Assembly: GCF_009730915.1 (NCBI RefSeq)
Contig: NC_052480.1
Coordinates: 3,348,001-3,412,000, forward strand
Direction of reading: 5' to 3'
Source: Dioscorea cayenensis subsp. rotundata
Taxonomy: Eukaryota; Streptophyta; Magnoliopsida; Dioscoreales; Dioscoreaceae
Length of the DNA: 64,000 nt
Part shown: one piece after another, positions 44,904 to 57,371 of the stretch
Layout: the number at the start of each line of letters is the position of its first letter
Position numbering within the stretch: the stretch's first letter is position 1
Program-made: the position numbers and the translations under genes
The notes under the pieces: generated by a model
Told to the model about the DNA's origin: nothing
Database searches by the model: none
The model's input: the letters and a program-made list of their open reading frames with translations, nothing else

Positions 44904-44911
44904 GCGGGAAA
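44904..44911 (+). promoter_or_regulatory. canonical E2F-type site before SANT copy 4
   Basis: GCGGGAAA (TTTCCCGC on the other strand) lies 22 bp before the start codon, in a block conserved among the SANT copies. The match to the E2F consensus is exact; use of the site is inference. Confidence 0.45.
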
Positions 44912-44932
44912 AGAACGCCGGAGCTCAGATCG

Positions 44933-47900
44933 ATGGCAACGGGCGGCTACCCATGCAGACCTCAGGGGATCATCACCGGCGGTGGGGATATTCCGGTGAA
45001 CGGAGTATATGGCTATGCGTCCATGGGAAACGTTTATAATGGCGTGGCGATCGCAGGGAGCAGCGAGGGCGGGCGGCAAGGCTTGCAGCATCTGCCCCAG
45101 CAGTTCACGGTGTGGACGCCAGACGAGCATAGGATCTTCATGGAAGGTCTCCAAAAGTGAGTATCTTTTTTGTTTTCCTTTTGATTTGATTGTTTCTTGA
45201 TGGACTTAGATTGTTTTTAGTTGGGGGAGTGATTAGGGTTTGCTTGGAAGTGAATTCTTTTGATACTGAATTAATTAATCAGTGGCCAAGCTTTTGGAAA
45301 GTTGTTTGTGATGAATTATTACATTTGTTATCGCTTTTTTGTAAGATTGGATGATTGGTGATTTTTGTTGTGGTGATTTAAGGTGTTATTGAGGTTTCAT
45401 GAGTTCTTTAGATTGCTAGAACCGGTTCATGGTTTTGTGATTTACGGTTCTTTCCTAGTACTGACAGTGGATTGACATTAATGCACAATATTAATGTTTG
45501 GTTCCTTGTGATTTTGCAAAAATCTATGTTTTTTCTATTCATGATACTTGAATTTCTATTTTGATAAGCAATATGGTGAAAATTCTATTTTAATGATCCT
45601 ATGCACTTTTAGGTACTGCACAGATCCAATTGTTGATAAATATGCCAAAATTGCGGCAGCATTGCCTCGAAAGACAATTCGAGATGTGGCCTTGAGGCTC
45701 AAATGGTTGATGGCTGTAAGTATTGATGACTTGTTAGCTCTACCTGTAAAATATGCTAATTCATGCTTTCTGTACTAAGAATGCCTTACCATTGTTGGAG
45801 TGGTGGAAATTACTTGAATCTGTTTAGTATAATCAGTTGTTGAGGAAGCACCTCTTTCTTTTAATTGTGCATTTGCTAATTTGTCTTACTTCTGTTTACA
45901 GAGAAAAGAAAGGAGAAAGAGAATTAGAGATGGCTGCCATAATTCAATAATAAACAATAATAAAAAGGTGAGTTGATTATATTTTGGATTCACAAGTTTC
46001 TGTGTTGTTGTTTCTGAAGATTTTTGTGTTTCTGCATGCATTATATCTAAAACTGCCGAGTGAAGTTGAGTTTCATGGTGTGAGGATCATTTTGAACTTT
46101 GATAATTTGATGGAGAAAGAAATAGAGATAACTTTGTCTAGTTTGTTTCTTTGATATTTTGGCAACTCATAAATTCTAAGTTCAAGATATCTTAATGGCT
46201 TATATGGATCTTTGCTAGATATAGTATTTATTACCCACAGATGTGTGTAAATTTAAAGTTTGCTCTTAAATGTCTCTATCTTTGGTATGTTCATCAGAGA
46301 TATTTGTTAACTCCTTCAAAAAATATATATATATATATATATATATATCTGTATGTAAGTATGTATGAATGTATATATTGTCATTTGGCTTTTTCTCCCT
46401 GTAAGCTATAAGTTTCATTAGGGAAAAATATTATGGCTTTGGTAATTTGGAGTCTTTCAGCACTGTGTGCACAAGTTACTGATATGCCTAAAACCATGCT
46501 TGGGATGAGTCTGTTGGACATTTCAAACAAAATTGTCAGCTGGCCAGGCCAATTTGAAAAGAGATGGGAGCACTGGTAATGCAGAAGTTTGAAGCAAAAT
46601 CAATGGCATCTATTGTTCATCACGTGTAAAATTGACGCAGCGGATACACCGATCACTAGAATGAGAAAACTTAGATTTTTTATGGAAAATTTTTCGATCC
46701 CTTCCTAGTTTCAAAGTACAAGCATTTATAATAATGGAAACCCTAAAAAACCCAAAAATGCAAAGAGACCCCTAAGATTAAACAAAATTAAAATAAATAA
46801 AATAAAACATTAATAAAACTAATTAAAAGGCTATAAAAGTAAAGATCTGGTTTCAGTCTGCATAAAAAATGCTACCACATTTCAATTAACATGGCAATAG
46901 ACATTTCATGCGTTAAATCTACTTCAACTAGAATCATTTTTTTTTTTTGTGAAATCCATGCTCCTGAATGAATCAACTGAGGAAGTGTTTGATATTCTTG
47001 AAGAAAATGATAGTTCACTACTATTTATGTATTTATTCTTCAAATGATTTCATAATCTTTAATTTCTAGTGTGACAAGATTATTGTTTTCCTTTTTAATA
47101 TTGTTAGTCAACTCTATGAAAGCTTGACTATAATTTAATTTTTTTGTTGCAGGAAAGGATCATATATCCGTCAAATTCTCATGCATTGCAAATGCCACAC
47201 ATGCCCGGCGATGGTAATGTTATACGTGGAGGTTTGATAGTTTTATTTGTCCTATCATCCATTATATCCAAGTATAGTCGAGTGAACCATGCATATTTTT
47301 TCATAATTGAAATAATGCCATATTTACCTTGTAGAAAATTTCCTTATCTCATCTCAATTCCCCTCCTAATCTTCTGGGCATAATTTTTGTTTAGTTTGTA
47401 TCATTAGTCTCAGACATTGTCTGGGTTTTAGATTTGATGAAGTTATTGATGTGGCCAAAAAATTAAAGAGGGTACTTCTAATATATGGGACCATTGATTT
47501 TGATATCTCACATCTTGTATTGAGCATTCTGATTAGCAAAAAGACACATCTATTAGTCAGTCTCTTGTGTGAAGAAAGATATATGGTATATGGTGAAGCT
47601 TAATTAAAATTTTCTTTTGCAACTTAAATCAGCTAAAAGCTATGAGTTCTAATTCATGAAACAATTAATGTCTCATTATAATGGATTAGTAGTCTGTAAA
47701 ATCACCCTGGAAGTTCATTTAATGAAGGACAAAACAATAGCATCAACAAAGATAATTTGTGTATGCCTTATGTAAACCAAAACAATGAAATTTGAAGATA
47801 GAACTAATATATGATTAGTTTCAATCTGAAAAATATATTAAAGTTTAAGTGTCAAACATCACTAAATTGATATGCAGTGGGATCCTATTTTTCAGTTGAA

Positions 47901-49181
47901 AATGAGTAATTTACTGATTGTGTAAATAATGTTGTAAGTCACACTTACCTCACTCACCCATCGATGAACATTCATTATATATCTTAGGCAGGGAGACTGC
48001 TTTTGCTACAAGTTCGCTTTTCTTGTATTCACTTTTATTTGGTTTTTTTTTTTTTTCCAGATAATGGTGATATCAGAAGAACGCTCTTTGACTTGAATAA
48101 AGATATTTTCAAGAAAGTCAGTGAAAATTCTCAGGTGACCATCAATCAAATGTTTTCTTAACATCTTTCAATGTGTTTTATTTACTAATAAAAATGTAGA
48201 AATCATGCTTAAATGTGTGTTAAATTTCTGAAAATTAGAATTATCTGTAATTAAATTGAATTTGGAGATCTTACTTCAGTTATATTGAACCATGTTATTA
48301 TATTTATGTGTTTTTGGATATGGACTTTCTGGTCAGAAAATGCACATAGTATGGTCATGGATGGCTTAGTGATGATTTTATTTCTTTGCAGGCAAGCGAA
48401 AACATCGAACTTCTCTACCATGCATTGAACAATCTTTTCGAAATTTTGAGGTAATTAGGCCTTTTTCACCGGTAGATTTTTCCTTGTTGTCATGTACAAA
48501 GAAACCTCATTGAATTGCATATGTTTGTGATTGAAAATCTGTCTTGTGTGTCTTGTTCATGTTAGTATGCCTCTGGTCCCACTTACCTGTCACAGTTAAA
48601 TGATTCAATTGTATCTTTCATCTTATAGATTGTAAAATATCTTGCAGTGTTAGATTAAGACCTCTAGCTCCCTTTTACTTGACCACATTTTCTCTAGAAT
48701 AGTTCCGGCATTCTTTGACTACCTACAGTTATAATTTCTATACAATACCGAAATCCTGTTTTCTTCTCAAAACTAAATTGAAATTTAATTTGAGAGTGTT
48801 GTACTTACTTTTGCTAACAGAAAAACAATTTGCTTGTAAGAGAAACTTTGTAACAAGCCAAACCTTCAATATATCTAGAAATCAAGAAGATGAGTAGATG
48901 TGCTTGTTCAACAATTGTTATCTACATCCTCAGTTATTATAGTTATAATATTGTTCATGTTGCTAAGAATTAGCGATCAAATCTTTTCATCTATACATTA
49001 ATCTCTCTTTGATGGATTTCATAAAAATTCTAAACCTGGTTGGAATTTCACCTGCAGGATCAATGTTATCCCGGACAAAGAAAATAAAATGCCACCACTT
49101 CCTGTGAATTTGAATGCCCAGCTTGTGCAGTTCATACTCCAGTGTTTAAATAAACCTCACGGTGAAAAATTACACAAGTGA
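44933..49181 (+). CDS. SANT/Myb-like, DUF3755-type nuclear protein, copy 4 (intact)
   Basis: Seven exons (44933-45156, 45613-45715, 45902-45967, 47153-47213, 48061-48134, 48392-48450, 49058-49181) join in frame to 236 residues, with GT-AG borders throughout. Residues 1-57 are rich in Gly, Pro and Gln. 58-109 form a SANT/Myb-like region (FTVWTPDEHRIFMEGLQKY; AALPRKTIRDVALRLKW). 110-118 is a basic, likely nuclear-targeting stretch (RKERRKRIR). 179-196 is a helix (ENIELLYHALNNLFEILR) followed by MPPLPVNLN. The C-terminal block fits the plant DUF3755 family (Arabidopsis At3g07565-like, from memory). The function is unknown; a nuclear DNA- or chromatin-associated role is inferred. I chose the ATG at 44933 over 44894 because copies 1 and 2 start there. 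Copy 4 looks like the functional parent of the array. Confidence 0.85.
46632..46862. mobile_element. about 230-bp insertion in intron 3 of SANT copy 4
   Basis: Copies 1 and 2 read continuously across this point (CATGTGCAAAATGCTACCAC near 11757 and 30216). The insert starts near TGACGCAGCGG and ends near TTCAGTCTGCA, with TAAAA on both sides. It could be a small LTR-type fragment; the family is not recognised. Confidence 0.55.
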
Positions 49182-50232
49182 TTGAAAGTGTGTGTATGGG
49201 AAAAAAACAAAGAAAAGAATGTGTATGTGTTGGACCATTATGTAGATAAACTTTTCTTATTTTTTTTGGTAAAATATGTTTATTTAGTTTGTTATGAACA
49301 TGAAAATATGTGTTGGACTGTGTGCAGCTTGTCCACACGTCAGGTATTGATTAGTATCAAATTTAGTGATCAAAGATTTTCTTTATTTGTATATTTAATA
49401 TGTTTTAATAACATCTTGAGAATAAAATTAAAGAAAATAAAGTAATACCTTGTGGCGTTGGTCCGATGGAAAAGATGGCCGTTTAACTTTTTACTTGTAT
49501 TTTAGATATTATTTTTATTAAAAATTTGAATAACTTATTTCATTGTTTAGTATTTAATAAATAATATTTATAAAAGCAACTATACCGAAATTTTTTTTTA
49601 TAAAGCAAATGTTGATTATTTCATCCACCAAAATTTGGAACCAAGATTTAATAAAATTGTGACACCATGTAAGATTATATCGCTTCAAATTAGAAATTAC
49701 CATGTCATAAATTTTTTATTTTTATTTTTTTAAATTTAATTTCTTTTTATCATCTAAACCCTCTAAACGGTGAACTGGAAATCCCTTTTTCTTAACTCAT
49801 TGGTATTTTACTATTGAAGGTTTAGAGTTTAAAATTTAGGATTTAGGGTTTAAGTTTTTAGAATTTTGGGTATAAGAGGTTTGTAATTTAAAATTTAGGC
49901 TTTATGATTTAAGATTTAGGGTTCGGATTCTAGGAATTTTGGGTAAAAGATTTTATCGTATTTGAGTTTAAGATTTTAAGATTTTAAATAGTGTTTTATA
50001 ATGGTTTATAATTTTTAAATTTTAAAAATTTATACAATTTGAATTTAAAATTTATAAAAAATAACAAATGGTATGAATGATAACCCGATGCCATCCACGT
50101 CATTCAAATACCTAATCGATTTAATGTGGTGATCTCTAATTGAAAAGGGATATAATTTGAGATGATGTCACTAGTTTATATAATCCTTCCTCCCAAAATT
50201 TATTACAATGCAAGCATAAATACATATTTTTA

Positions 50233-50278
<46 letters not shown>

Positions 50279-50989
50279 TCTAAAAATACTAAATTTAGAT
50301 TTAAAACAATATTGAAAAATCCAACTCAAAACATGGATTTGTGTTTTTTTACATAATGTTGAATATTATTGAAATATTTTTATATTGATTTTTCCAAATA
50401 TAATTTGTTTTATAATTTATTATCATTTTGGGTTGAGAATGAAATATTTTGTTCAATATTATTATTCTAATATTTTCTTGTTATGAAAATATAACAAGAA
50501 AAAAAAATTAAATTAAATTAAATTCGAATGCAAATTTATTGATTTTTTTTAGTTTTATTTAATGTTGAGATCAAAGCATTTTATTCCGTACTTATATTAT
50601 ATATATTATTTTGTAAATGCATAGATAATATTTGTATCGATACAAATACATAATTTTTATTTCTCATACGTATTGACAATATATTTTATATTCTAAAAGA
50701 ACACAAGGCTAAATACATATTTTTATCTTTAAATTCTAATAAAATGTTTCCAATGTCAACTTGAAATAATATTTAAAAAATCTAATCACCTCAATTGTTC
50801 TGATATTTTTATTTTTCCTTCTTATTTTTTATTTCTTTTTTTATTTTACATTGCATCAAAGTGTGGCAAATCCCTTCATATTGATATTTTTAAATTTTAA
50901 TATAACAGCAATTTATCCCATTCTATTTTTATTATATTTTTAATATTTTAAATTTTATTTTATTTTCCTCTTCTTTACTTGACAAACAA
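49182..50989. other. A+T-rich intergenic DNA with degenerate telomere-like words
   Basis: No gene seen. 49755-49990 holds scattered TTTAGGGTTT-like words without a regular array. (TA)n lies at 50238-50276. Confidence 0.5.
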
Positions 50990-51515
50990 GGACAAAATTG
51001 TATAGTATGAATTCTGTAAATATATAATTTGATATTTATCTATACAAATGACAGTAAAAATTATATCATATAAGTTCGTGCAAACATATAATTTGATATT
51101 TATCTATATAAATGGTGTCAAATTATGACAAAATGTTGTCATATGAATTTGTGCAAACATATAATTTGGCATTTATCTATATAAAATGTGACAAAATTTT
51201 ATCATATGAATTCATGTAAATATATGATTTAATATTTATCTATTCAATAGGTGACAAAATTGTATCGTATGGTGTTCTTCTTATTTTTAAATAAACAGAT
51301 GATTTATCCACCTTTTTCAAAAAATTGTATCGTATGAATTTATGTAAACATATAATTTGATATTTGTTTATACATATGGAGACAATTTTGTTGTATGAAT
51401 CTGTGTAAACATATAGTTTGATATTTATTTATATAAAAGGCAACAAAATCTTATCGTATGAGTTCATGCAAGCATATAATTTGATATTTATCTATACAAA
51501 ATGTGATAGTTTGGG
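50990..51515 (+). repeat. minisatellite, 60-75-bp unit, about eight copies
   Basis: Each unit contains AACATATAATTTGATATTT, then ATCTATA, then a variable GTGACAAAATTTTATC and ATATGAATTC-like end. Units are diverged and one is interrupted near 51275-51315. Confidence 0.8.
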
Positions 51516-51658
51516 GAGAGAAAAAAACTTGATCAAACTCTTCTTTTTCTTAATTTGTTTTTATATATATCAATAACCTTGAAAATGGTGTATATATACA
51601 TCATTGTATGAAAATCTTAATTTTATCAATAATGATTAGTTAATTGATAGAGGTTAAT

Positions 51659-51851
51659 GGTATGACATCAAAGTGTAAGGGAAGGTCATGGGTTCAAATC
51701 TCTCCCCCAACAGTACTGTTCCCCGTACTGTTCATACACTGTTTATCCGAGATTTCTATATTATTTTCCTACTGTACATCCGGGTTCCAGTACTGTTTAG
51801 TACTGTTTCTATTCATAAAAAAAGGCGCTTGTTGTCTATTATTCAAAAAAA
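51659..51851 (+). mobile_element. tRNA-derived SINE with poly(A) tail
   Basis: A 17-bp duplication (AATTGATAGAGGTTAAT) lies at 51642-51658 and 51852-51868. The body begins with an A-box-like GGTATGACATCAAAGTG and a B-box GGGTTCAAATCTC, and ends in a run of A. It is about 190 bp long. Confidence 0.88.
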
Positions 51852-52369
51852 AATTGATAGAGGTTAATTTAAATATTAAATATGTGGTTTTAAATTCAAA
51901 TCTTTATATATATATATAATAAAAACACTGGTGAGAGAGATCTATTTTTATATAGGATTTTTAATATTTTGTTAAAATAGTTTAGAGTTAATAGCTCTCA
52001 GGAAATAGGTGAATTAAAGAAAAAATAACACTATTTTTAAGGGTATATATTTACCTTAGAATTTCACAATGTATATATGTAGTCTCAAATTTGTCTAAGG
52101 GCATATTTGTCAAATTCATGTCTTGTCCAATGCTTCCAAACTGGGATCATACATTAATCTAATCTTTGGAAATTCTAAAAAAATCTCTCACACTTTGGCC
52201 AAAGATTGAATTCACTGTGTTAACATTTTAGTGTATAACTCAAGATTAACATCAAATAATATTGTATCATGACCCATAATAATAAAAAATAAATACAATT
52301 AATACAATACAATAAACAATATTTAAGCTAAAAAATAATATATAAATAATATTATAAAGAGTATTATTA

Positions 52370-52446
52370 GTGCCGGGTTTTGAACCCATGCCTAACCCTT
52401 ACACAAGCAATTAAATGCCTTTACCACTTGCACTGAGCTAAGCCAG
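52370..52446 (-). repeat. tRNA-like sequence, probable SINE head
   Basis: The minus strand reads TTAGCTCAGTGCAAGTGG (A-box-like) and later GGGTTCAAAACCCGGC (T-arm-like). There is no good acceptor stem and the D-arm to T-arm spacing is long, so it is not a working tRNA gene. Confidence 0.5.
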
Positions 52447-52619
52447 CTTTTCTCTAATTTTGTGTTCAATATTTCTTCTTATAATTATGGATCCATTGTT
52501 CTCACATTATTAATTTGGTGGTGGCCTAGTTTACTCTGTTAAGCAACATTTAATGTCTACAAAAAGAAGACATCAATAGCATTATCAAGAAGATCTGTGA
52601 TAATGTCCAATCTTGTGGG

Positions 52620-52663
<44 letters not shown>

Positions 52664-55600
52664 GTACCAAATTAAATATGAGAATATTGATTATCATACC
52701 ATTGCTTTGAGTGAAATATAAAATTAAAACTAGTAAATTGAAGTGTATTTCTACTTTATAATCATAAAGTGATAATTATAATATATCTAATCTTTTATGA
52801 ATCCCCTATAAACCTTTTTATGATTATTTTTTATAAAATACATATATATGACCTTGTATATTAGAGTTTTATTTGTTAAAATTCAACTTTTTTATTAACC
52901 AATAGGGGAATAATTATACATAGTAACAAACCAAATTTGACATTTAAATTTATTAAATCAATAGATACGCGTGTACATACCATCATAAAGTTGTCCTTCC
53001 TTCAACATATATAATGAAGTTATATACATAACTGAATATTATAATAATTATTGATTCAATCAAGAATAATGCCTTCTGAATAGTAAAAAAAAGTGAGATC
53101 CACGCATGAGAGATGACAATGGAACAATGTAATGCATCATGCAACGGCAAAATTATTACTAATAATAATTAAAAAAACACCACCACCAACATGTTACTGG
53201 TGATCCAAATAATAATGCAAAAAAGACCATGAATTTGTGTTGAAAGAGTTTTGATTGCTATGGTGATCTATATATGTATATATATATATATATATTGATA
53301 TTGTTCTAGAGTGTTGCCTTTGCTAGAATGCATGTGCATCTTTATTTGCTTATTTAAGTTAATTTCTCTATATATATTTATATATATACGGGTTTTGTTT
53401 GGATTGGTTTCTCAAAAAAGAGTTTATTTTTCAATTTAATAGAAAGGCTTTTAGAAAAAAGTGCTTATCTAAAGTAAGTTAAGTATTTTTTTTATATTTT
53501 GTGTTTGTATTAGTTTTTTTTAGACCAGCTTTTGAAAAAAAGCTGTTTTTAGTTTTTTTTACAACTTCTGTTTTTATAGAAAAGTCAATACAAATAATTT
53601 TTTTTGAACCTAAAAATACTTAAGTTATATAAAAGCGTTCCTAGGTTTTTTTAAAAACTAATTCAAACAATAATATCATTATTATCATAAGTTGCGATGG
53701 AAGCAATAGTATTACTCTTCTAAACCATCATGATTATAAACAGTTTATAAGTGCTTTTAGGAACAGTAGATGTTGGAGATAAAATGCATGGATGCATGAT
53801 GTATCTGTGCACATATTCTTCTTTCATTTAATTATAAGCTCCTTTTTCATAAAGTTTATCAAAACTATAGCTGTTAAGCACCTTTCATGCAAAGGTGTGA
53901 AGGAAAAAATTTTGATTAGATGCCTTTCTTGTTCTTTGTTCCCAAAGTGCTTTCACTGTTTTTTCTTTTATGTTTTTTTGGAAAGCTAACCATTGTATCT
54001 TTTATATACATCATTTGTGTATGTATATGATGTAATATCTTGTATTTTCAAAATATTTAACATATAATTTCTATGATTGGCTGGAATTGTTTATTATCAT
54101 CCATATAAAGCCTTTATAATTTTTTAAAATGTGACACTTTATATAGCTCACACCTTCACATGGTATTTTTTTTATGCAATATCATCTGCCACATTTATTT
54201 TTTATTAAATTAATGATATGTTATTAGATATTACCAAATTTATTGTATCAACAATAAATATCTCATAAAATGCCACATCAACCAACAACATTGGTAGGCA
54301 ATATATTTATATATATACTGAAAAAAAATATGTACACCAGCTCAATTATATGACAATAACATTAATTCTATCTAAACACAATCACCATATTTGAACTCTA
54401 AAAGTATATATATATATATATATATAAAGCACAAATAAATGCCTCATGGTTTATTGTAAAATATAGCTAGCTAGCAATCTAAAGGTTCATGTTTTATATT
54501 TTATAGAATAGCTAGCAATCTAAAGATGGAGAAGTGCACACCTACATGCAAAGGAAACCACAAGATGGCAAGCTTTTTCTTTAGCCGGGGCCAGACTTTC
54601 ATGAAATCCAACACTCCAAATCTCATCATACATGTCTGAAAAATTGAGCATGCCTCTTTGGAACTAGTACTAACATGTCTTGTTAGCTTTTAAGTTCCCT
54701 CTCAGTACTCTCATGCATAAAAGGCTAGCTAGCCTGGTGTAGGAACAGACACCAACATCCTTGCTTTATTTGCCAGCTCTTGATCATTCCTTGAATTCAT
54801 CCATCATAGATGTATATGTTTCAATCATGATGCATGCATGCATGCTTTAATGTCTAATCCAACAGAATAAAGATCAACTGCATTGGTTCAAATGTGCAAG
54901 ATATTCTTTGGCAGGTCTTTTATTTCTTCTGCAGATGATCAGTATAGTGTACTCAACTTGATTTTATGCATAGTTTTGTATATAAAAAGTCATTTATTTA
55001 GTAATTAAAGTTGCCTTCTTTTTCTTTTTTTTTTTTGGGAGGAATGGAGAGAGAGAGAATTTGGTACTTGAAAGGTTTTTGATCATTATGTTATAAATCT
55101 GTAGATGAATGAAAAGGAATCAATGAAAGCTCAAGGAGCTTCTGCTTTTCCTTACATTAGTGGGGCTTTGGCATGACATTTATCTCCAATGATTGGGAGA
55201 AGCTAGCTAAAGAGCTTGCAGCCTCTTGTCCTCTTCTAATTAAATCATCACTAGAAGGATAATAAGAAATCTTCTTTCTAATATATATCACCCTTTGATT
55301 GTTTTGTTGCCTTCTTCTTCTATAATTAATTAACATTTTTAAAGTCCTCTGCTTAAACTATTTCTTTGTATTAATTTGAGGTTGCTAAGTATATATTCAG
55401 ATGATTCCAAGAATGATATGGTTTGTGTTTGTCTCTTGTTTTGGCTATGGCTATCTACCTCTATCATTGAGAAAAGAAAACTAATAAGGAAGCCATAGGA
55501 TCAACATATAATCTTTAGCTTGATTACTGTTTTTGTCCTAATTAATGTTTTAATAAAAAAGAAGTAGAAATATTCTAACCAGTTGAAATGGAACAAAAAG

Positions 55601-56028
55601 TTGTTACCTTGCGTGATAATTTGGTGTTACCTATATATATATATATAGACCTCCTTAATTATAATTGGATTACTCTTCATGGGTTACCAGTGTTTTAAGT
55701 ATGTACATCACTGATAGTTTAATTGTTAGATAGTGATTTTTATATGTTAATTACTCAGTGTTAGAGTGAATACTTAATTAACACGTATATATATATATAT
55801 ATATATATATGGTTACTTTGCTTATGAAAACTATATGGATTATATTAATGAAGAAAAAGCCGGCAAGGGTGTGGAATGATGAAGATGATGTTGATATATC
55901 CCATTAAGTATTAATTTGATAGTACTTTCCAACTGTAATTGATAAGCTTAGGCAATATTAGATCATTAGCATGAGACAAACTTTGTTTAGTTTAGGGTTT
56001 TGCTCCATAAAGTCTGGTTTGCACTTCA
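52447..56028. other. A+T-rich intergenic DNA upstream of the SHR-like gene
   Basis: No gene is seen in about 3.6 kb. (TA)n tracts lie at 52624-52661, 53277-53296, 54408-54426, 55628-55648 and 55786-55811. A direct repeat of GCTAGCAATCTAAAG lies at 54470-54484 and 54511-54525. This length may hold regulatory sequence for the GRAS gene. Confidence 0.5.
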
Positions 56029-56060
56029 TTTCTTTCTCTCTCTTTCTCTTTCCTTCTCTC
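56029..56060 (+). promoter_or_regulatory. CT-rich leader before the SHR-like start codon
   Basis: A run of TTTCTTTCTCTCTCTTTCTC-type sequence directly precedes the ATG at 56076. Such CT tracts are common in plant 5' leaders. Confidence 0.5.
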
Positions 56061-56075
56061 ATGTAAAACATTTAC

Positions 56076-57371
56076 ATGGACATCACTCTCCAAGCACAAG
56101 AACTACACTACCTCACCCTCTCACAAAGACAATATTCTCATGAGCAAGAAAGCATGCAAAACCCTAATCATCACCATCAACAACACCAAATAACAACAAG
56201 CCAAACACTGGAGTCCATTGATCCAAGTGCAAGTGGGAAATGGGCTGAAAAGCTACTGAAAGAGTGTGCAAAAGCTATCTCAGAGAAGGACTCTGGTAAG
56301 ATCCATCACTTCCTTTGGATGTTGAATGAGCTTGCTTCCCCTTATGGTGACTGTGACCAAAAGCTAGCCTACTATTTCTTGCAAGCTTTCTTTTGCAAAG
56401 CCACTGAATCAGGAGAACGCTGTTACAAGACTTTGATTTCAGTTGCTGAGAAAAGCCATAGTTTTGAGTCTGCAAGGAAGGTAATACTTAAGTTCCAGGA
56501 AGTTAGTCCATGGACAACCTTTGGCCATGTTGCTTCTAATGGTGCCATCTTGGAAGCCATGGATGGAGAGGCCAAGCTTCATATTATAGATATAAGTAGT
56601 ACTTATTGCACTCAGTGGCCGACGTTGCTCGAAGCCTTGGCGACGAGGAATGATGACACGCCGCACTTGAGACTAACCGTGGTGGTCACCGCCGGCACCG
56701 GAGGATCAGTGATGAAGGAAATTGGACAAAGGATGGAGAAGTTTGCTAGGTTAATGGGTGTGCCATTTGAGTTCAATGTGGTGAGTGGGTTCTCAAGGTT
56801 AGGGGAACTCAAAGAGGAAGATTTCGGTGTTAGAGACGACGAGGCAGTGGCCGTGAACTGCATCGGAGCTCTTCGGAAAGTTAGTGTGATTGAGAGGAGT
56901 CCGTTTATCCGAATGCTTCACCATCTTCGGCCGAAGGTGGTGACTGTGGTGGAAGAGGAGGCAGACTTCACTAGCAACTTGGATGAATTCATGGCTTGCT
57001 CTGAAGAATGCTTGAGGTTTTATAGTATCTTTTTTGAGATGTTGGAAGAGAGCTTTGTGCCAACAAGCAATGAAAGGCTAATGTTAGAAAGAGAGAGTTC
57101 TAGGAGCATACTAAGTGTATTGGCATGTGAAGGAGAAGGAGGAGGAGAGTGTGAGAGGAGGGAGAAAGGGAGTCAATGGTGTGAAAGGCTCACCGGAGAC
57201 TTCTCTCCGATGAGCTTCAATGACGATGGAGTGGATGATGTTAAGGCTCTCTTACGGAGATACCGTGCAGGGTGGGCACTCTTGCCGGCTCAAGGTACTG
57301 ATGCCACTGGTCTCTACTTGACATGGAAGGATGAACCTGTTGTCTGGGCTTCAGCTTGGAAACCCTCATGA
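56076..57371 (+). CDS. SHR: GRAS transcription regulator, SHORT-ROOT subfamily
   Basis: A single exon of 431 codons. Residues 1-54 are a variable N-terminus with a His/Gln stretch (31-39). The GRAS domain fills 55-430. The first leucine-rich part is [18 protein letters not shown]-specific block [19 protein letters not shown] (88-106) and [18 protein letters not shown] (144-161) follow. The VHIID-type motif is LHIIDIS (168-174), then [14 protein letters not shown] (178-191). The end is VVWASAWKP with the SAW motif (426-428). These blocks match SHR rather than SCR, DELLA or PAT1 proteins. SHR-type proteins act in the nucleus with SCR to control radial patterning and asymmetric division. It is shorter than Arabidopsis SHR (about 530 residues), mainly at the N-terminus, so it may be a second SHR-like paralogue. 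Confidence 0.9.
   Translation: MDITLQAQELHYLTLSQRQYSHEQESMQNPNHHHQQHQITTSQTLESIDPSASGKWAEKLLKECAKAISEKDSGKIHHFLWMLNELASPYGDCDQKLAYYFLQAFFCKATESGERCYKTLISVAEKSHSFESARKVILKFQEVSPWTTFGHVASNGAILEAMDGEAKLHIIDISSTYCTQWPTLLEALATRNDDTPHLRLTVVVTAGTGGSVMKEIGQRMEKFARLMGVPFEFNVVSGFSRLGELKEEDFGVRDDEAVAVNCIGALRKVSVIERSPFIRMLHHLRPKVVTVVEEEADFTSNLDEFMACSEECLRFYSIFFEMLEESFVPTSNERLMLERESSRSILSVLACEGEGGGECERREKGSQWCERLTGDFSPMSFNDDGVDDVKALLRRYRAGWALLPAQGTDATGLYLTWKDEPVVWASAWKPS

Noticed and set aside
44894-44932. Upstream ATG at 44894 for SANT copy 4
   Set aside because: Copies 1 and 2 align from the ATG at 44933, and the upstream codons span the E2F-like box, which fits a leader.
49755-49990. Interstitial telomere array
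   Set aside because: TTTAGGG-like words are irregular and diverged, common in plant intergenic DNA.
55115-55240. MicroRNA precursor near AGGAGCTTCTGC
   Set aside because: Pairing between GGAGCTTCT and AGAAGCTAGCT is short and broken, and matches no plant microRNA I can recall.
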